Notes under the pieces: model-generated
What the model was told of the DNA's origin: nothing
What the model saw: the letters and a program-made list of their open reading frames with translations, nothing else
Database searches by the model: none
NCBI GenBank assembly: GCA_964545475.1
Contig: CAZJGG010000047.1
Location: forward strand, 1 to 23,359
Length of the DNA: 23,359 nt
Origin: CAZJGG01 sp964545475
GTDB lineage: Bacteria > Bacillota > Clostridia > Lachnospirales > JAISER01
Direction: 5' to 3'
Translations under genes and position numbers: made by a program
Shown: positions 22,349-23,359 of the stretch, piece after piece
How the letters are laid out: every line of letters begins with the position of its first letter
Position numbering within the stretch: the stretch's first letter is position 1

Positions 22349-23359
22349 TTGACTGAACTTTATGGAACTTTAGGACCAGCGTGTTATGAAACAGAAATAT
22401 TGAAACAATTATTTAACGAGGGAATGACTGGAGTAAGGCTAAATCTTTCACATACAACATTAGTACAGAGCAGAAATTGGATTGAAAATTTGCATGAAGC
22501 TGCTGAATCATGTGGGTTAAAAAGCAAACTTATAATTGATATGCAAGGGCCGGAACTTCGCATAGGCAAGCTAAACACGCCGTTGGAGCTTATAAGCGGC
22601 AAGGAATTTACGCTTGGGCTTTGTGGAAGCTGCATACCAGTACAAAATGATATACTGAAAGAAATAGAAAAAGGGCAGCAAATTTTGCTTGATGACGGCA
22701 AGATTTTGGCAAAAGCTGTAGAAGTACACGGGGATTATATAATTTGTAAAGTTGAAAGGGGAGGAGAATTAAAATCCGGGAAGAGTTTGGCTTTACCGGG
22801 GGTTAAGCTTAATTTGCCTGTTATGACTTCGGCAGATATTAAAAATATAAAACAGGCTAAAGAATTCGGGGTAACAGGTATTATGCAGCCATTTGTAAGA
22901 AGTGCTGAGGATTTAAAACAGGTAAGGCAAGCTCTAATTGAAGCTGGGGCAGGGGAACTTAAAATTTATGCTAAAATAGAGAACTCAGAGGGGGTAACCC
23001 GTATTAATGAGTTCTTACCGGAAGCGGACGAAATAGTTATAGCCCGTGGGGATTTAGGCAATTCTATGCCATTATGGCATCTTCCTAAAATTCAAAAATA
23101 TATTGGGGAAGTTTGCAAGGAGCATAAAAAACCGTTTATGGTTGTAACCCAGCTTCTACATTCAATGGAAAATTCCGCAGTACCAACAAGGGCAGAAGTT
23201 TCCGACATTTTTAACGCAATTTTGGACGGGGCTTCATCTTTAATGGTAACAGGAGAAACTGCGGTGGGAAAATATCCTGTGCAGGTTATGGAATATTTAT
23301 CAAAAACAGCGAAAGAAGCGGAATTGTATGTAAAAAAGAGCAGTGAATTTCATTTTTAG
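22349..23359 (+). CDS. Pyruvate-kinase-like protein lacking the C-terminal regulatory domain
   Basis: Pyruvate kinases move phosphate from phosphoenolpyruvate to ADP. This protein has 336 residues; usual enzymes have 470 or more. The barrel core is there: YGTLGPA (5-11), R30, N32 and S34 in VRLNLSH, D64 in IIDMQGPELR, catalytic K209 and metal ligand E211 in AKIENSEG, metal ligand D235 in ARGDLG, T267 in TQLLHSM, and PTRAEVSDIFNAILDG to TGETAVGKYP (279-310). The B domain is short, and the protein stops after the barrel, so the C-terminal allosteric domain is missing and the stop is real. The usual TKGPE reads MQGPE. I chose the TTG at 22349 because AGAGGTGA lies five bases upstream; a GTG at 22340 would overlap that site. 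Divergence from the glycyl radical enzyme suggests a linked role, and it may not be the glycolytic enzyme. Confidence 0.8.
   Translation: MTELYGTLGPACYETEILKQLFNEGMTGVRLNLSHTTLVQSRNWIENLHEAAESCGLKSKLIIDMQGPELRIGKLNTPLELISGKEFTLGLCGSCIPVQNDILKEIEKGQQILLDDGKILAKAVEVHGDYIICKVERGGELKSGKSLALPGVKLNLPVMTSADIKNIKQAKEFGVTGIMQPFVRSAEDLKQVRQALIEAGAGELKIYAKIENSEGVTRINEFLPEADEIVIARGDLGNSMPLWHLPKIQKYIGEVCKEHKKPFMVVTQLLHSMENSAVPTRAEVSDIFNAILDGASSLMVTGETAVGKYPVQVMEYLSKTAKEAELYVKKSSEFHF

Overview
The window is AT-rich chromosomal DNA from an anaerobic, spore-forming, flagellated Firmicute, most likely a clostridium near the Lachnospirales. The sequence signs are an alpha/beta-type small acid-soluble spore protein, a PerR-type peroxide regulator, an oxygen-sensitive glycyl radical enzyme with its activase, AGGAGG-like ribosome binding sites, TTG/GTG starts, and the comF-flgM-flgN-flgK-flgL order known from Bacillus and Clostridia. 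Nothing points to a plasmid, phage or insertion sequence. I see no tRNA, rRNA or CRISPR.

Layout. 1-166: an edge fragment of unclear nature. 167-586 (-): perR, with its own promoter and a candidate PerR box. 706-1203 (+): trmL. 1356-1622 (+): spore protein gene, closed by a hairpin terminator. 1688-8279 (+): a tight run starting at a near-consensus promoter: ruvA, ruvB, a Yip1-family membrane protein, a membrane-fusion adaptor, an ABC ATPase, a MacB-like permease and a rhomboid protease. The middle four match the order of the B. subtilis YknWXYZ exporter. 8304-12613 (+): an Ig-like/membrane/TPR protein, a small acidic protein, recD2 and comF. 12627-19050 (+): a flagellar late operon behind a sigma-28-type promoter: flgM, flgN, two different tandem flgK genes and a long flgL, ending in a 21-bp perfect hairpin that also serves the opposing genes. 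19094-22262 (-): a glycyl radical enzyme and its radical-SAM activase. 22349-23359 (+): a short pyruvate-kinase-like protein, divergent from the glycyl radical enzyme, with the two promoters lying on top of each other.

How the genes work together. RuvAB moves Holliday junctions and RecD2 is a repair helicase. The Ykn-like exporter plus rhomboid looks like an envelope-protection module. FlgM holds back sigma-28 until the hook is finished, FlgN chaperones the junction proteins, and the two FlgKs with FlgL would form the hook-filament junction. The most unusual part is the right end. The glycyl radical enzyme has Val where dehydratase- and lyase-type relatives carry the catalytic Glu two residues after the thiyl Cys. 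Its activase lacks the ferredoxin-like insert normally found with this class of enzyme. The divergent partner is a pyruvate-kinase fold lacking the C-terminal regulatory domain. Together they look like an uncharacterised anaerobic pathway whose substrate I cannot name from sequence.
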